A stretch of 64,000 bases of DNA, taken from Manduca sexta. Its lineage: Eukaryota; Arthropoda; Insecta; Lepidoptera; Sphingidae. Shown piece after piece: positions 35,101 to 46,118 of this stretch (positions are counted from its first letter, which is position 1; each line of letters begins with the position of its first letter). The stretch is from positions 16,190,777 to 16,254,776 of the forward strand of contig NC_051141.1 in the NCBI RefSeq assembly GCF_014839805.1. The letters run 5' to 3'. The notes beneath the pieces are model-generated. The model saw nothing but the letters and a program-made list of their open reading frames with translations. It had not been told where the DNA came from and searched no databases. Both the position numbers and the translations under genes were made by a program.

Positions 35101-36904
35101 CGCAGATGAACATATATAAAATGGTGCCAGCAAATCCGAAATACGATTGGTTTAAAATCAACAAGTTGAAGGGAATCAAGTTCTATGACACCGGTGAGAC
35201 ATTGGCCGAGATTGATATGGATGGTTGTGGTCGATGGTACTATAAAAATGGCGGTATCGCGCTCGATTATTATAATGCTGAAGGTATAGTCAATGCTTTG
35301 TTCAAACGCGGCCTGTAAATCAAGGTAACTTTGGTGTAAAATCTAATTAGATTTTTTTATTAAAGTACATATATGAGTCGGCGTACACAATCATATTTCT
35401 TTACAGAATCACGTTACTTATATTATGTGTTGTTCGCGTCTTGCCTCGCGTGATAAACCTTTTTCGCTAAAAAAGTTCTAAAGACGGTACGATGCCGTCG
35501 CAATTTATTTAAAAAGTCATATTCAATAATTTCATTATTTTCCATGGAAGCAGATTACCAGGATAAAAAATTGCATATTATGTGTTAATCCAGGACATGG
35601 TCTACTCGTGTGCTAAATTTCATCCCAATCCGTTCAGTTCTCTCTGCGTTAACTTATAGCAAACAAACAAACATGTTCACAAACTTTCGCAGTTATAAAA
35701 TAAGTAAAAATAAAAATAATATTTTTATCGTACCTATGTATATTGAATACGACTTATAATTTAAACGGTACCCACAGTAAACAATATAAACCGTAAGCTC
35801 TATAGCATTTTCTTTGCATCTATTCTAAAATTAAGTAAATCTCTCAGCGATCTAACTTACCTTTCTAATTGACAGAGCTGAACGCCGGCCAGAGGTATGT
35901 TGTATATAGTTCTGGCGAGGAGATGGACAGCGGGAAATTGAAACCGTACACTGTGTTGGCGTCTTTTGATTATCTCGGTAACGGCGTGGTCTACGATCAA
36001 TGCGGCAATATGAGGCAATGCAATCTTGATTTCGAACGCTTTGACGATGTATACGCAGACGATAAGACGTTACGGTTAAATGCACACGGCGTTTGTGACT
36101 AATGATTCTGATTGTGTCATGTTCTAGAACATAAATTTGTTGGATTTGGAATACAAAATACCATGGCAATATTAATTAGGAGTGATATTATATAACATAG
36201 CTGTTATTGTTATCGAAATATGATGCTTTAGAAAACACTTCTATGTTGAAATTAGTAACCCAAAACTTTACAGTTACTGGAATGTTTTCGTTTGTAAATC
36301 TTTATTTATTTCGTTTCAATGATTAAACAATTTTTACATTTTCAGACTGAAGTATAATCAGTCGGAAGGCGTCGTCATCGATTCAAAAATTGGACCTCCA
36401 GGGCGTTGGAAATGGCATACGTTGAATGATCCGCCGATTCTCCAACCGGCCTTTATCGACACTAGAGAAAGGCATCCGAGTCCACACATTCAAGAACTAA
36501 TAAAAACACAGAAAGATAATATAGTACCTCCAAGAGATATAGACCAAAATATGTTGTCGATAGAGTTAGACAACTTCTTAAAGGAGAAGGCACGGAAACT
36601 TCTGCAGAAATATAAGCCATTTCAGATCAGAACGAAAGTGTTGAAATTAAATGACAAGTTCTCGTTAAGGATTCTGGATCAAGCAAATATATACCTACTG
36701 TTTAGGGATGGTCCAACATCTCTGAAGTTGAATCTGGGAATGCTGTTGTTGAATAACGAAATAATTGATACGGACACAACTGAAGTTAGTGAAGTGGCAA
36801 CGCCGTACGACAGACGTCCTCCTAGGACCCATAGCGTGGCTGATATACAAAGTAAGGTGGATAGAGCTAAGAAAATGAGCAAGACTAGAGGAATTAGACT
36901 TTAA
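29198..36904 (+). CDS. FAM194/ERICH6-like protein, eight exons
   Basis: Product of 819 residues from exons 29198-29214, 29410-29524, 30010-30106, 30534-31786, 32037-32138, 35106-35283, 35876-36014 and 36346-36904 (stop TAA). Every junction keeps frame and the total is divisible by three. The C-terminal part (about 529-690) matches the FAM194 domain of glutamate-rich protein 6: GIKFYDTGETLAEIDMDGCG, a MORN-like GNGVVYDQCGNMRLKYNQ, then PGRWKWH. The N-terminus has paired cysteines (C11/C14; C77, C83, C86; C112/C115/C124/C127) that could bind zinc. A long Lys/Glu/Pro-rich, probably disordered region follows (about 290-400, with repeated KEP). FAM194 proteins are usually testis or cilium/flagellum associated, but the role here is unknown. 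Oddities: the first coding exon is 17 nt; intron 7 has a GC donor (36015) instead of GT; AATAAA lies 8 nt after the stop (36912-36917). Confidence 0.85.
30194..30448 (-). mobile_element. tRNA-derived SINE (family A), well-preserved
   Basis: Best copy of this family in the window. In reverse orientation it has TTGGCGTAGTTGTAC as the A-box region, GGTTCGAATCCCGG as a perfect B box, then the family body (CCGTCCCATGATGTGATAGG on the plus strand) and a TG-rich tail (CACACACACACA, plus strand, from 30194). It sits in intron 3 of the FAM194-like gene, about 85 bp before exon 4. Confidence 0.85.
32455..32560 (-). mobile_element. Non-LTR/SINE-type 3' tail fragment
   Basis: In reverse orientation it carries CCACTCCGCTTACCATCAGG and CAGTCGACA, shared with the copies at 62290-62530 and 38590-38690. 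This is a common lepidopteran repeat tail; the parent element is not identified. Confidence 0.5.
33520..33640 (-). mobile_element. Diverged SINE-like fragment
   Basis: The reverse strand has GGTCTTTGGTTCAAATTCC, a B-box-like tRNA motif. The body does not clearly match SINE families A or B. Confidence 0.4.
34078..34425 (+). mobile_element. tRNA-derived SINE (family B) with palindromic B box
   Basis: Head GGCGGTAGCCTAGTTGGG, then CTGCCGAGATGAATGTCC, the B-box region, and a tail containing CACTCCGCACTAGGCCAGCG and CAGCAGTGGG. It aligns by eye with copies at 45458-45690 and 46362-46680. Unlike them, it carries a perfect 17-bp inverted repeat at the B box (34126-34142 and 34158-34174). Confidence 0.85.
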
Positions 36905-37049
36905 TTATTTAAATAAAAGCTAAAAGCATTATAGCGAAGGGTTAACCGCTAACATGAGTCAGTAACCGGAATACACGTTCACAAAGTTAATTAACTTCAT
37001 CCACTGCAAACGATAAAGATAAATTTAAAGGTCGTATATACTTTTGTAA
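36807..37049 (+). repeat. Tandem duplication, copy 1 (C-terminus, stop, 3' UTR)
   Basis: First of two adjacent 243-bp copies that differ at one position seen (CTAAAAGC versus CTAATAGC). It covers the last 31-32 codons of the FAM194-like gene, its stop codon, the AATAAA at 36912 and about 130 bp of downstream sequence. Confidence 0.93.
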
Positions 37050-37292
37050 CGACAGACGTCCTCCTAGGACCCATAGCGTGGCTGATATACAAAGTAAGGT
37101 GGATAGAGCTAAGAAAATGAGCAAGACTAGAGGAATTAGACTTTAATTATTTAAATAAAAGCTAATAGCATTATAGCGAAGGGTTAACCGCTAACATGAG
37201 TCAGTAACCGGAATACACGTTCACAAAGTTAATTAACTTCATCCACTGCAAACGATAAAGATAAATTTAAAGGTCGTATATACTTTTGTAAC
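37050..37292 (+). repeat. Tandem duplication, copy 2 (non-coding)
   Basis: Second copy, lying beyond the gene's stop codon. It repeats the C-terminal codons, the TAA and a second AATAAA (37155-37160). It is probably untranslated, because translation stops in copy 1. Near identity of the copies implies a recent event. Confidence 0.93.
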
Positions 37293-37344
37293 GAATAATT
37301 TATAGTTAAAAATAGTGATGGTTTTGAATAAATACCTAAGTTTA

Positions 37345-37440
37345 CACATTTACCCCGAAAGGGTTAAGCATAGACGTATCAGTGCACTCATGTTTTGTTG
37401 AGCTAGTATCCGTTCCATAATGTGATAGGCACAAATTTAT
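37345..37440 (-). mobile_element. SINE family A fragment
   Basis: ACCCCGAAAGGG near the tail side and TCCGTTCCATAATGTGATAGG correspond to the body of the SINE at 30194-30448. The head is missing. Confidence 0.5.
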
Positions 37441-38118
37441 GGTCATAAATTTATCATCATATCAGTCACAAAATCTTTATAAAAAAAAGGGGGCCTCTAT
37501 GGTGCTCACTATGGAATAAATATCTCGTTCGTTTCTATATTCGTGTGTAAAAGAAATCTAGGAATCATTAGGTGGTGTGCTGGGAGAATTATTTTGATAA
37601 GTGTTGACTTAATATTATTGCCTATTTCTACCGCCAAAAAGTAATGCACTTGTTACTGTAAGTGTTCTTCGGTTCGACATAGTAACAAACATAGGGTATA
37701 CGACTACGGGTGCCTTCAAATTAACTGCATTACATATCGATAAAAATTGCCACAATACAAACGACGCTAATGTAAAAGACCTAAGAGCGGAATTGATTTG
37801 TCACTTAGTGCCGCGAGGACGCCGCTCTGCCTATTCGAAGGTGCCCCACATCTCATCTTTTAAGACTATTACTATTCACAGCTCTGTGAGTTGTCATATC
37901 ATATAAAACGTCCTTCTTAATAACTTTACTACGAATACGTAATAACTAATCATAGAGCGAGCTGTATATACCTTTTTAATATTTTATAGTTAGATCTTTT
38001 TCTTGTAAGTAGAATCGATCGTAACACGCCCCCATTACGCTGGTTCTAACAATAATTTACCTACTAATGATAGTCGATACGATAATATATTTGGCTCTTA
38101 GTTTTATTTTTTTATAAC

Positions 38119-38178
38119 GTGGCGTACTTTGGAAGAGGCCCGTGTATAGCAATGGACTGCAACGGGCTGATGATGAAC
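38119..38178 (+). mobile_element. RTE-type LINE 3' end, 5' truncated
   Basis: GGCGTACTTTGGAAGAGGCC followed by a GCAATGGACTGC-type block and GGGCTGATGATGAA is the typical 3' tail of lepidopteran RTE elements. Nothing upstream is recognisable as LINE coding sequence. Confidence 0.65.
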
Positions 38179-38369
38179 GTTTGTGACTTTACTTCTAGAA
38201 TGTCCCGAAAAACGCGACTTGTTAATCGATTTGTAATTAGTTCTGTTTATTGTTCGAGAGACCAATGCGCCAGTCACGTGTTAGTCTCAATCAAACACGG
38301 AATTGTGTCGTATTTTTTTACCACACTCTAAACACACTGATGTCGCCAGAGACACCGGGCTTCATAGCT

Positions 38370-38690
38370 CTCATAAGCATGCCTGTCGATCTTGATAGAA
38401 GCGCCAGTGGCGGGTGTGTGGGCGGCACGCACACTTGACGTGGTGTTGACGTCTGCTGGTGGTATGATCGAATATACGACTGGATGGCGACCACTGGGCA
38501 CAAGGTGTAAAACCTACCATAATGGCGGAAGTGTGTCACGTTTCGTGATCAGCTTGTGTATATCCGATTACAAACGGGCCGGGATAATTGTGTCGAGTGG
38601 CAAGGGGTAATTATCTTCCATCCGTAGCCTGGACCCTACTCCATTTACAATCAGATGCGGTTGCGTCATTTTGGGACTCCGTAAAAAGTA
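38370..38690 (+). mobile_element. Unclassified repeat with LINE-like tail
   Basis: The right part (GGGATAATTGTGTCGAGTGG through CCCTACTCCATTTACAATCAG) parallels 62400-62500. The left part is GC-richer than its surroundings but is not identified. Confidence 0.4.
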
Positions 38691-38866
38691 TAGTCGAATC
38701 TAAGGTAATTGTTGACTAAGCGATGTTGTATTCCCTGCAGTCGATCATATCGTCCTGTATAATTGCTTCACGTAAAATAATGTTGCACTCTTGATATTTT
38801 TTTAGTAATATATTTTGCTATTACCCTTTGTATCGTATAATCTATACTATTATATAAAGCTGAAGA

Positions 38867-38959
38867 GTTTGTTTGTTTGTTTGTTTGTTTGTTTGTTTGT
38901 TTGTTTGTTTGTTTGTTTGTTTGTTTGTTTGTTTGTTTGTTTGTTTGTTTGTTTGTTTG
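38867..38959 (+). repeat. (GTTT)n microsatellite, about 23 units
   Basis: Uninterrupted GTTT tetranucleotide tract of 93 bp inside the Helitron. The repeated LFVC peptide that can be translated from it is not a protein. Confidence 0.95.
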
Positions 38960-38965
38960 AACGCG

Positions 38966-39457
38966 CTAATCTCAGGAACTACCAGTCCAAATTGAAAAAT
39001 TCTTTTTGCGTTGGATAGCCCTTTGTTCGTGGAGTGCTATAGGCTATATATCATCACGCTATACCCAATAGGAGCGGGACAGTAATGGCTAATCTCAGGA
39101 ACTACCGGTCCAAACTGAAAAAATCTTTTTGTGTTGGATAGCCCTTTATTCGTGGAGTGCTATAAGCTATATATCATCACGCTATGACCAATAGGAGCGG
39201 AGCAGTAATGACTAATCTCAGGAACTAACGGTTCGAACTGAAGAATTCTTTTTGTGTTGGATAGCTCTTTATTAGTGTAGTGCTATAGGCTATATATCAT
39301 CACGCTATGACCAATAGGAGCGGAGCAGTAATGACTAATCTCAGGAACTACCGGTTCGAACTGAAAAATTCTTTTTGTGTTGGATAGCTCTTTATTAGTG
39401 TAGTGCTATAGGCTATATATCATCACGCTATGACCAATCGGAGCGGAGCAGTAATGA
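38966..39457 (+). repeat. Four tandem 123-bp units inside the Helitron
   Basis: Units begin CTAATCTCAGGAACTA at 38966, 39089, 39212 and 39335 and end with AGTAATGR. Units 3 and 4 are the most alike (both read GATAGCTCTTTATTAGTGTA), which suggests stepwise expansion from the 3' side. Confidence 0.92.
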
Positions 39458-40105
39458 AACATGTTGCAAAAACGGGGAAAAATTATTAGTTTTGAGAGCT
39501 TCCGTTGCGTGCGATGCGTAAACGATTAAAGTTATGCAACAATGATGTATGACGGGATTGTTCCTCTTAAAAAGTTCTAAAAAATATATTATAAAACAAA
39601 GTCCCCCGCTGCATCTGTCTGTCTGAACGTGTTAAACTCAAAAACTACCCAACGTATTAAGATGAAATTTGGTATGGAGACAGTTTGAGAGGCTCCCGGG
39701 AAACTACTACTTTTATAACGGAAAACTTTAGCCTGAAAAACTTTATAACGCGGGCGGAGCCGCGGGCAAAAGCTAGTGTTAATATATTAGCTGACATTTA
39801 TGCGGATTACCTTCAACTTACATGTTTCAACTTCAATGCAAATAAGATTGTTACAAGTTGTCAATTATTATTGTATATAGACTTCGCCGTGTACTAGCTG
39901 ACTGTTAGGAAATGTTTTGTGAAAACAATCAATCGTTATAACCATTATTATAATGCTTTTTTTATATCCAACTACTATTTGGATACAATTTTAAAATATT
40001 ATGTGTTTATTAATTAATTTTCGGACCAACATTCATAAGAAAATAAAAATATTTAGGGTTTAATTTATTTAATGCTTGGTGAAAAATAAATGAATATTGA
40101 TTCAC

Positions 40106-40339
40106 TTAAGGTTATAGCTTAAGGTCCATTTTTCATACATTTTGTTTAAAATTTAATACGACGAAATTTTAAAGGCCGAAATATCCATGCATATTATTTT
40201 TACGTTTTTCTTTCAACTGCGAGAACTAATCACTAACTAGACGTGAATTTAAATTATTTACTTGTCAATACTTGTTTAGTTACCCAGATTAAAGGTGAAA
40301 CAAAATTTATGAAAAATTGGCCTTAAGCTATAACCTTAA
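40106..40339. mobile_element. MITE with TTAAGGTTATAGC ends (copy 1)
   Basis: 234 bp with 19-bp perfect ends TTAAGGTTATAGCTTAAGG and complement; the arms also share a CATTTTGTTT-type block. The ends may include a TTAA target site. A partner copy lies reversed at 48685-48870. Confidence 0.75.
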
Positions 40340-41084
40340 ATGTAAAATAAATTTTATTGATAAAAATACTTAGATGCAAATTAATTTAATTTAGAATCAT
40401 GAGACATGAATTCGATATAATCTTTATTTTAATGATTATTTTAATTTTATTATTAATTTATGGCGCATTAGTTAATTATAATTAGTTTAGTTATTTGTGT
40501 TTATGAAAATTATTATTTTATTTATTTATCGTCAAGGTTGAATATTTGATGGGTAATTGGTAATTAATAATTAATTAAATATGTTCTTACCACAATTAGA
40601 GTAAGTATTTTAACTTAGTCCTACGCAAGTTTAGGCTAGCAAGTTCTCGTAGCAATATATTTCCCAAGAAGTTCTAGATGCTTTCACATACGGCAATATA
40701 TCACTATACACATGCGACTTGCCGCAAATCGTGTAAGTTTAAAAATTTACAGAATCAATGATTATGGTAAAAATCGCTTGCGGAACATAATTTCTGGAGG
40801 TTTTTTTGCTATTCTAAACCATGCTTTTTGGTACAAGTACGAACTTGGAGCATGTCTGTCCGTGCCACATAGTTTAAATGCATTACAAATAAGCTTGATG
40901 GAACTTTCAAAGCCAGTATAACTCTAGTAATAATGTATTAGTTTGAAGCAAACCAGCAATAAAATTTTAAACTCATTACTTCTTTTTTTTTGGACGCGTC
41001 TACTACCTATAAGCTATTCTTTTTCTTAAGTTAGTGTGACGAAATGATTGACTAGACCAAATTTATATATTTCAAATGTAAGAA

Positions 41085-41296
41085 GCATACATCACGCCTA
41101 TATTTCCTACGGAGTAGGCAGAGGTGCGACTATGGCACCCACTTTTCGCCAATGCGTTCCGACCCATGATGTGATAGGAGGCGACCATGTCATGCACAAA
41201 CTCCAGTCTTCGTGCTGACAATGATCAGAAAATATCATTGCCCGATCCAAGATTTGAACTCGGGTCAATACAATTAAGCCACCGAGGCAGTTTTAT
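41085..41296 (-). mobile_element. tRNA-derived SINE (family A), diverged
   Basis: Contains ACTTTTCGCCAATGCGTTCC, CCCATGATGTGATAGG and a weak reverse B box (CAAGATTTGAACTCGGG). The head end CACCGAGGCA is at 41280-41290. Confidence 0.65.
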
Positions 41297-41899
41297 TATC
41301 TAGAGGTTTAAAGCATATATTATACAATAATCTTGATCAATAGGTCCAAATCGATCGACAGTCTGACTCGATAAAGTGTGAAACGCTCTTTTTATTAATC
41401 TATATTTATTTATACAGAATACAATTTTAGACAATTTTCGACTACGTGCAACCAGAGAGAATAATCGAATAGTTGCAGCGTGACTTCTCTTTTGCAGACT
41501 GCGTAAGCGAATATTTTAAGAAACGCCCGATGTCATCAGTTAGGGTAACAACTTTTATCGCAAGGTTCATTATTTTACTTTCGTTGTCAATATGGACATA
41601 TGGATCGAAATTGTAATCATATCTATTATAATACGGCCCGTAAGAGTATTAGTTTCACAAAGTTCCACAAGAAAAATCCGATGTTGATGCCGACAAAGTA
41701 AGCACTGACGCGTTAAATTATAAAGAGCTTTATTTTGCAATACGCGTCACAACAATAAATAAAGGTATCATGGTTATTGATGCACGACGTGGAATCCGTA
41801 TGCCTCCTGAAACGGTCGACTAAAAAAACTATATATTATACAGCCGTATTTGACAGGACTTGATAATAAAGGTGATTAGTAACTGCTGCAGGCCGTTTT

Positions 41900-41975
41900 T
41901 CACAGGTCAGTTTGGAATTTCTTAAGGAAGGTCTGTTTAGCAGTGGACCTTTTGCAGCTGACAACTATGATGAAA
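41900..41975 (+). mobile_element. Possible LINE 3' tail remnant
   Basis: AAGGAAGGTCTGTTTAGCAG then TGGACC resembles the 'GGCCTTTGCCCAGCAGTGGAC' tail type in Lepidoptera. Heavily diverged. Confidence 0.3.
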
Positions 41976-43566
41976 TTTGGGTTTCCAAAAAGTAGCATCC
42001 AAAGTGGAAACGTAAATACGTAAACTGAAAGTTTTAAAGTTACACGTGCCTGTCGTCATGCCATCTGGCTTGCACAATGGAAATACGACATACTATGTCG
42101 GTATGTTACGTCGCGTCGCGACTCGCGACTCCTCTGAGTTATTAAATATTTCTCAATAATATTTTTATCTTGACAATAAGTACGATTTAATCGAAGGCAG
42201 CGTGTCTGGAAAGGTTCGCAAACCCCGTCTACTGGAAAATATTTTTGATATTAGAAATTTTTACGATTAGTACTTATACTTAAGAATGGAGTGTTCAAAG
42301 GTTATTTGTATCTTCGGGTAAGTTTAGCTTTTAAATGACAATTTTAATATATAAGGACGAAGAAATTTTCAGTAACATTTAATTAAAAATTTAACAACAG
42401 AACAGCTTTACCACTTACGATTCATACGTAATTACTAATTAATGCACCTTAAACCCGCAGGGATTGGCGTCTGATATCCGTAAACACTCAGGTTCTAAGA
42501 AGAGCATTGTTAACTAATCGCCAGAACGGAATTGACAAAGAGACTCCTCGTCCGAAATTGTCAAAGTCGCTTATCAATTGCTTATTGTATGCATCGGAGA
42601 CTTAACACTCAATAACTTCTTGTGTTTTGTACCATTTTGAACCTTAGAGTCAGAGTACGTAGTACACGAGCCAAAGACTATTTGATAAATATAATTTGTA
42701 GTGTTTATGGCAACCAGTTGCTGACATGCAGAGTCGTTTTTTTATTTCATTTTGATTTTTATTTTCTTGTGTATTTGTTTCATAGATTTAAGAAATGTAT
42801 TATATCATAATTACATTACAAAGCCGTTTGCGAAGAAGTTGTGTGTATATCAGGATAAAAACTTTGTTGTAAATGCATAATTATATCAGCCTAATTACGA
42901 TGTGATTTTTGGAAGAACTATAAAAAATCTGCCTTTTTAGGAAATCATATCCAATATTTTATACTTTTTACAAATTTTAATTCAATTAATTCAAAAGTAC
43001 TTATGGTATATTTGCAGTATTTATTGACTTATATTGGCTTGATAAGATCTTCAAATTGAGCAGTGAATAGAGTAACATTGCAACTATAATCTTAGTGCGC
43101 GTGACGTGCAATCTTGCGTATATTGAAGGTTGTGTTAATCTATTATTCTCGTAAATTACCCTATTGATTTTAACCATTCATACGTGTTGTTCGGCTGGCT
43201 AATAAGCTTTACAATGAAGGTGGTGGTTTGAAGAGATAACCTTGTATTAAACCTTATTTGTTCACAGTTACGGGTGAATTAAAAATATTTCTGTTCTAAA
43301 TGGATTTTTTTCCGTATAACATAATAGGGAATGATAGATAAGAGAAACGAATGAAAAACATTTTTTCCTTCATGTTGTTATCGCCAAAATATTTTTTCGG
43401 TTTTCTAATGATGAGTAAAAATATTGTACAGAAATAGATTTTCTTTGTGTACTTAGTAGGTCGCTTTAGATCCGACTGAAGAGATTAACATCGTTCATTG
43501 TATTCGGCTTATAGTTAACAATTCTTGTACCGCCATCTTGTTGACAACTTAGATACTACTCATTGC

Positions 43567-43744
43567 TAACAGCTGTGTTTAATAAAATATCCCTCATTCG
43601 ATCTTTAATCGAATTCCGAGAATGAACCAATCAAGATAGTTCATTTGGAAGCATGTCAAAAATACTTTGTTTTGATTGGTTCATTTTTGAGATAGATCGA
43701 AAAGCGATTGAAATAGTTTTTTGAAAAAGGCGGTAAACCAGTCA
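43567..43744. mobile_element. Dispersed MITE-like repeat (copy 2)
   Basis: Shares TAACAGCTGT and the GGCGG...AGTCA end with 8804-8963. Inverted motifs GAATGAACCAATCAA (about 43620) and TTGATTGGTTCATT (about 43673) face each other. The inverted ends may extend left to ACCGCC near 43531. Confidence 0.6.
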
Positions 43745-44782
43745 TATATACCTATAATTTGTTCATGATATATGAAAATATATCCATACATTGAACAAAG
43801 ACGCTATAAGTCAAGTTATTTTGTGCTTAGGCAGTGGTGGCTATACAAAACATATTTGTAATAACGTATCGGCGTATTGGGGGGCTGGCCCCACTTTTCA
43901 CAAGCTCGGCGTATCGTTCGAAAACGTAACCAAATTCCCTTCAACCGGATATCTGCGCTTATTAACTTTGTAGTGGAGGTATTCCTTGAAATAAAGTTAA
44001 TAGTCATTGGAAATTAACCTTTAAGTCTTTTGACGTAGGTAGTGTTTGGTTTTGTGAAACATTTCCCGGCACCGATATTTAATATTAGAACTGACCTCCG
44101 CAAGCCTTATGATTTAATAACGCTTCCTGCAGGAAAAGTAAATATCTGATGCACTGGTTTTGCATTTTGTTATAAAAATTTCATGTTTGGTAATTTTTTT
44201 ACTTGTTTTTACTGAGGGCAAAGGTGTGTTCAGATGTTAATATCACAGGCTATAAACACTATTACAGCTACTCAGCTGTTGTAGCGTTTAGTAGTGTTTT
44301 TGTTATAATGACCTTTTTTTATTGCTTTGAATGACGAGACGAGCTTGCCGTTCGCTTGATGTTATGCGATACGACCGCCCATAAACAGTAGAAACACCAT
44401 CGAACACCTTGAATTACAACGCATTGTTTGGTATTCTACTGCGCTCGCCATCCTGAGACATGAGATGTTATGTTCTTTTAACCGGAACTCAATCGTGACT
44501 ACACACTGCTGCTTAGCGGCAGAAATAGACATTGCGGTAGTACCTACCCAGGCGGGCTCTCACATATGAGAGACCTATCACCAGTAAAGACCTATAATTA
44601 TTATCTCATTCATTACTAATATCACGGGGACGCAATTAAAAGGTGTTTTCATTTAGGTACAAGCCAGTGGTGTTACCTCGCTTGATCCCAATTGCTCCAT
44701 AAACCTGATTAAAATAATATTTAATAATTAATAATCATCAAAGTTTAGATAAAATGCATATTTTCCTAGCTTGAATCATTAA

Positions 44783-45155
44783 TCTATACTATTATATAAA
44801 ACTAAAGAGTTTGTTTGAACTCGCTAATTTCAACTGTTGGTTCCAACCTTTTGTCATTGTTCTGAGGTTCCAAATAAAAAAAATATTTTAGTGTTGGCTA
44901 GTCAATTCATCGAGGAAGGCTATAGACGCAAATACTTTTTAATAAAATTTAGTTTTGTTTTTTATTTATTTAATTTCCGATCCCTCGATAAAATGTTGTT
45001 TTTTTGTACTTACTCGTCACTTGAGAGTTTTCGTCGTATGTGAATAAATATTTCTCTTATAACGCCTTTTTCATTTTTTCTGGTTGAGTACGGACTCATC
45101 GTCACCTGGCTATATAACATCACGCTATGACTAATAGGAGCGGAGTATCAATAAA
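44783..45155 (+). mobile_element. Degenerate Helitron
   Basis: Starts TCTATACTATTATATAAAAC, then GAGTTTGTTTGAACTCGCTAA. Later it has CATCACGCTATGACTAATAG, GAGCGGAG and similar blocks of the 38841 element. The middle is unrelated or decayed. Confidence 0.65.
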
Positions 45156-45457
45156 AAATGTAAAATTTCTTTGTTGCGTCTAGTCTAGTCATTTATAAAC
45201 ACCAATGACATTGAAAATCATTGATTAATCATTCTGTGTTCAAATATTTATTCAAATCCGAACTACTGGCCTTGTTGCGACCGCACTAAATTGCAAAACG
45301 TGTTTGAACATCAACAACACGGATTTATGAACTTCGCAGCACCTTTTATCAAACAGTCGCATTTAATTAGATAATTAATGTAGAATGGTAATGATGGCTT
45401 TAACTCGGTGCATTGTTTGTTAACGCGTGCGATATTTTAACAATGTATAATATTAGT

Positions 45458-45690
45458 TAGCGGCGATAACCTAGTTGGGTGTAGAACAGACTGCCGAGAC
45501 GAATGTCCGCAGGTTCAAATTCCAAGGGCACACATCTCTGACTTTTCTAAAAATAATTTGTGTATTCTTTGTGAACTACCGCTTGCTTTAACGGCGAAGG
45601 AAAACATTGTGAGAAAATTGCCTAATCCCTCTTAGTAGAAGAGGAAGCTCGTGCCCAGCAGTGGGACAGTATTTACCAACCCTGTATGGG
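45458..45690 (+). mobile_element. tRNA-derived SINE (family B), shortened
   Basis: Head GCGGCGATAACCTAGTTGGG, B box GGTTCAAATTCC, tail CTCGTGCCCAGCAGTGGGAC. It lacks the middle CACTAGGCCAGCG block seen in other copies. An 8-bp stem-loop, ACCAACCC/GGGTTGGT (45675-45695), ends it. Confidence 0.8.
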
Positions 45691-45998
45691 TTGGTATAGT
45701 TATATTTTTTTTTTATTATTGAGGCATGATGTTTAAATATGCTAAGGAAATGTACATAGGTATTAAACTAGTTATACGCTATGTGACGACTGTCAATCAC
45801 GAGCATGGTGAACTGAGACATAAACTCCTTTACGATATTTCTTTCATTGTTGAAACAAACAACCATTTAATATACTTACGACACATCTAATTTAGGTAGA
45901 GGCAACCTGGAGTACCTCACTAATCTCCGAAATGAATAGGTCTCTCATTATGTTATGCGTACAAAACAAATTTGTGTAATGTATCTGTCCTTTTGCAG

Positions 45999-46118
45999 AA
46001 TGTCGTTGAAATCTTAGATCGTACATCTAAACGGACAGCACGACAGATTTCAAGAGAACAGCAATTAGCAGTCGTCGATCAAGCAGTCAAACTCACTCGC
46101 ATATGTTACAACGATTGA
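45999..46118 (+). other. Exon-like segment, unassigned
   Basis: Begins directly after a strong acceptor (TGTCCTTTTGCAG) and stays open for 39 codons to TGA (46116-46118). The composition is strongly coding-like and hydrophilic-helical: REQQLAVVDQAVKLTRICYN near the end. The pattern of a helix ending in a single Cys faintly resembles the first helix of insect odorant-binding proteins, but no second element supports this. No upstream exon found. Confidence 0.25.

Larger units (their letters stand above)
32139..35105 (+). other. FAM194-like gene, intron 5
   Basis: A 3-kb intron containing a LINE-tail fragment (32455-32560), a diverged SINE (33520-33640) and a SINE with a hairpin (34078-34425). 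The remainder is AT-rich with no recognisable exon. Confidence 0.6.
38841..39777 (+). mobile_element. Non-autonomous Helitron with internal tandem repeats
   Basis: Starts TCTATACTATTATATAAAGC and ends GGGCAAAAGCTAGT, the TC...CTAGT termini of the Lep1-type Helitrons known from Lepidoptera. A short GC-rich hairpin region (GCGGGCGGAGCCGCGGG) lies just before the end. Internally it has about 23 GTTT units (38867-38959), then four 123-bp repeats (from 38966, 39089, 39212 and 39335). There is no Rep/helicase ORF, so it depends on another element to move. A reverse copy with a single unit lies at 59326-59841. Confidence 0.8.

Noticed and set aside
38815..39018. Repeating LFVC peptide
   Set aside because: Translation of the (GTTT)n microsatellite inside a Helitron.
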